A stretch of DNA of 7,359 bases, from NCBI GenBank assembly GCA_020854925.1, contig JAHKLV010000038.1:1-7359 (forward strand), in the 5' to 3' direction. Origin of the DNA: Candidatus Methanofastidiosia archaeon (GTDB lineage Archaea; Methanobacteriota_B; Thermococci; Methanofastidiosales; NM3). Positions 6,807-7,359 of the stretch are shown piece after piece. Under the pieces are notes generated by a model. The model saw only the letters and a list, made by a program, of their open reading frames with translations, was not told the origin of the DNA and searched no databases. Position 1 is the first letter of the stretch. Each line of letters opens with the position of its first letter. A program made the translations under genes and the position numbers.

Positions 6807-6821
6807 GAGCTAAACAAATAC
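6807..6821 (-). repeat. Right terminal inverted repeat of the IS66 element
   Basis: GAGCTAAACAAATAC is the exact reverse complement of 5218-5232. It marks the right end of the insertion sequence. Confidence 0.93.
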
Positions 6822-6829
6822 CCTAACAC
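6822..6829 (+). repeat. Target-site duplication, right copy
   Basis: CCTAACAC matches 5210-5217 exactly. Before insertion the single copy joined the priS 3' end directly to the AT-rich spacer that now begins at 6830. Confidence 0.93.
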
Positions 6830-6884
6830 TATTATTTATCTTATGCTATTATATATAATATAATATGCTAAAATTATGAAAAGA

Positions 6885-6892
6885 TTTAAATA
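6885..6892 (+). promoter_or_regulatory. Probable TATA box of the DUF1102-like gene
   Basis: TTTAAATA lies in a very AT-rich spacer (6830-6912). Transcription starting about 26 bp downstream of its centre (about 6915) would leave a leader of about 20 nt that contains the AGGTGAT ribosome-binding site. A second candidate (AAAATATATA, 6895-6904) would leave almost no leader. Longer AT runs at 6849-6866 are further alternatives, so the exact box is uncertain. Confidence 0.4.
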
Positions 6893-6924
6893 TAAAAATA
6901 TATAGATATCACTATACCTAAGTC

Positions 6925-6931
6925 AGGTGAT
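6925..6931 (+). promoter_or_regulatory. Shine-Dalgarno site of the DUF1102-like gene
   Basis: AGGTGAT matches the archaeal consensus GGAGGTGATC, complementary to the 16S rRNA 3' end. It lies 3 nt before the ATG at 6935 and 9 nt before an in-frame ATG at 6941. It is the only strong site of this kind at a gene start in the window. Confidence 0.65.
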
Positions 6932-6934
6932 AGC

Positions 6935-7359
6935 ATGGATATGAAGAAAATCATACCGGTGATTGTTGTCATACTTGTGGCAGCAGTCGTAGTCATTTCA
7001 ACGGGGGCGTTCACATCCGTGACCGCCGAACGTAGTGCCGTCATTACCGTTGCAGGAGACTCTGAAGCACTCCTTTCCATCGTGCCCACCGAAACGCCAA
7101 ACGGGAAGTACCTCAAAGAAGGTGACGATGGCGCCGTATACCTCGACTTTGCCGATGTTGCCGCAGAAGGCGTGAACGTGAACGCCGTCACCGTGGTAAA
7201 CGATGTCTTTATCATCACCAACAACGGCACCCAGTCCGTCCAGGTCATTCTGACCAAAACAGGCGACAATGCAAATAAGATACTCTTCGGCGATATCGAA
7301 TCTGGCGTCACGATTGGTGTCGGCGGCACCTACACCGTCTCCTTTGAGATCAACTCGTA
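6935..7359 (+). CDS. Secreted or membrane-anchored DUF1102-like protein, N-terminal part (3' end outside window)
   Basis: The frame stays open from ATG 6935 to the window edge, giving 141 codons. Residues 1-5 are short and basic, and residues 6-26 are a strongly hydrophobic signal or anchor segment (IIPVIVVILVAAVVVISTGAF). After it comes TGAFTSVTAERSAVITVAGDSEALLSI, which resembles the start of archaeal DUF1102 proteins (a GAF(S/T)SV...R...V.VAGD..ALL pattern). The mature part is rich in Val, Thr, Asn and acidic residues, with likely beta-strands such as VNDVFIITNNGTQSVQVILTKTG, as in an extracellular beta-sandwich. NGT (residues 97-99) is a potential N-glycosylation site. The molecular role is not known. 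A strong ribosome-binding site supports the start; the ATG at 6941 is an alternative. The insertion element upstream ends 113 bp before the start codon, leaving its promoter region intact. Confidence 0.75.
   Translation, partial: MDMKKIIPVIVVILVAAVVVISTGAFTSVTAERSAVITVAGDSEALLSIVPTETPNGKYLKEGDDGAVYLDFADVAAEGVNVNAVTVVNDVFIITNNGTQSVQVILTKTGDNANKILFGDIESGVTIGVGGTYTVSFEINS

Larger units (their letters stand above)
5218..6821 (+). mobile_element. Complete IS66-family insertion sequence, single-transposase type
   Basis: The element is 1,604 bp long, bounded by 15-bp perfect terminal inverted repeats starting GTAT (IS66-family ends usually begin GTA) and by a perfect 8-bp direct repeat. It carries one intact transposase gene (5389-6750). 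The accessory genes tnpA and tnpB of classical IS66 elements are absent, as in the shorter ISBst12-like group of about 1.6 kb. The left noncoding segment (5233-5388) is AT-rich and holds the promoter and a 14-bp palindrome. The right segment (6751-6806) holds a strong hairpin. Intact ends, duplication and reading frame suggest a recent insertion that may still be mobile. The transposase gene is visibly richer in GC than the neighbouring genes, which fits acquisition from elsewhere. Confidence 0.95.

Noticed and set aside
6830..6912. AT-rich run that could be a replication origin
   Set aside because: No repeated origin-recognition boxes are seen and no orc1/cdc6 gene is nearby. Ordinary promoter DNA explains it.
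6886..7329. Open frame of 147 codons on the minus strand
   Set aside because: The + strand frame here has a Shine-Dalgarno site, a signal segment and DUF1102-like motifs. The minus frame gives a Thr/Ser/Met-rich sequence with no recognisable domain and no promoter.

Overview
The window reads as archaeal chromosome. The evidence is an archaeal-type DNA topoisomerase I, a eukaryotic/archaeal-type primase catalytic subunit (PriS), TATA-box promoters about 28-32 nt upstream of start codons with no room for a leader, and a secreted DUF1102-like protein. Widespread leaderless promoters and moderately GC-rich genes separated by AT-rich spacers would fit a Thermoplasmata-type euryarchaeon, possibly one of the Methanomassiliicoccales or an uncultured relative. 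This placement is a tentative inference.

Layout. (1) 1-531: 3' end of an MFS transporter gene, + strand. (2) 565-2610: topA, + strand, with a TATA box starting two bases after the MFS stop codon. (3) 2605-4135: a two-gene minus-strand operon. A phosphoserine phosphatase-like HAD hydrolase comes first, followed closely by a nitrilase-family amidohydrolase whose stop codon interlocks with that of topA. (4) 4136-4275: a 140-bp divergent promoter region. (5) 4276-5214: priS, + strand. (6) 5218-6821: a complete 1,604-bp IS66-family insertion sequence with 15-bp perfect terminal inverted repeats, flanked by a perfect 8-bp target duplication (CCTAACAC at 5210-5217 and 6822-6829). It carries one intact transposase gene. 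(7) 6822-6934: an AT-rich spacer with promoter and ribosome-binding signals for (8) 6935-7359, the 5' part of a secreted or membrane-anchored DUF1102-like protein, cut by the window edge.

topA and priS both serve DNA replication and topology, but they lie in separate transcription units with the two-gene metabolic operon between them. The most striking structural event is the IS66 insertion. Its target duplication contains the priS stop codon, so the element sits 3 bp after the end of an undamaged priS and replaces priS's native 3' flank. Four of the five promoters seen appear leaderless, and the transposase promoter has the same TATA-to-ATG distance (29 nt) as priS. The secreted-protein gene instead has a clear Shine-Dalgarno site. 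I saw no CRISPR array, tRNA, rRNA or defence system, and no stretch over 300 bases lacks a gene.
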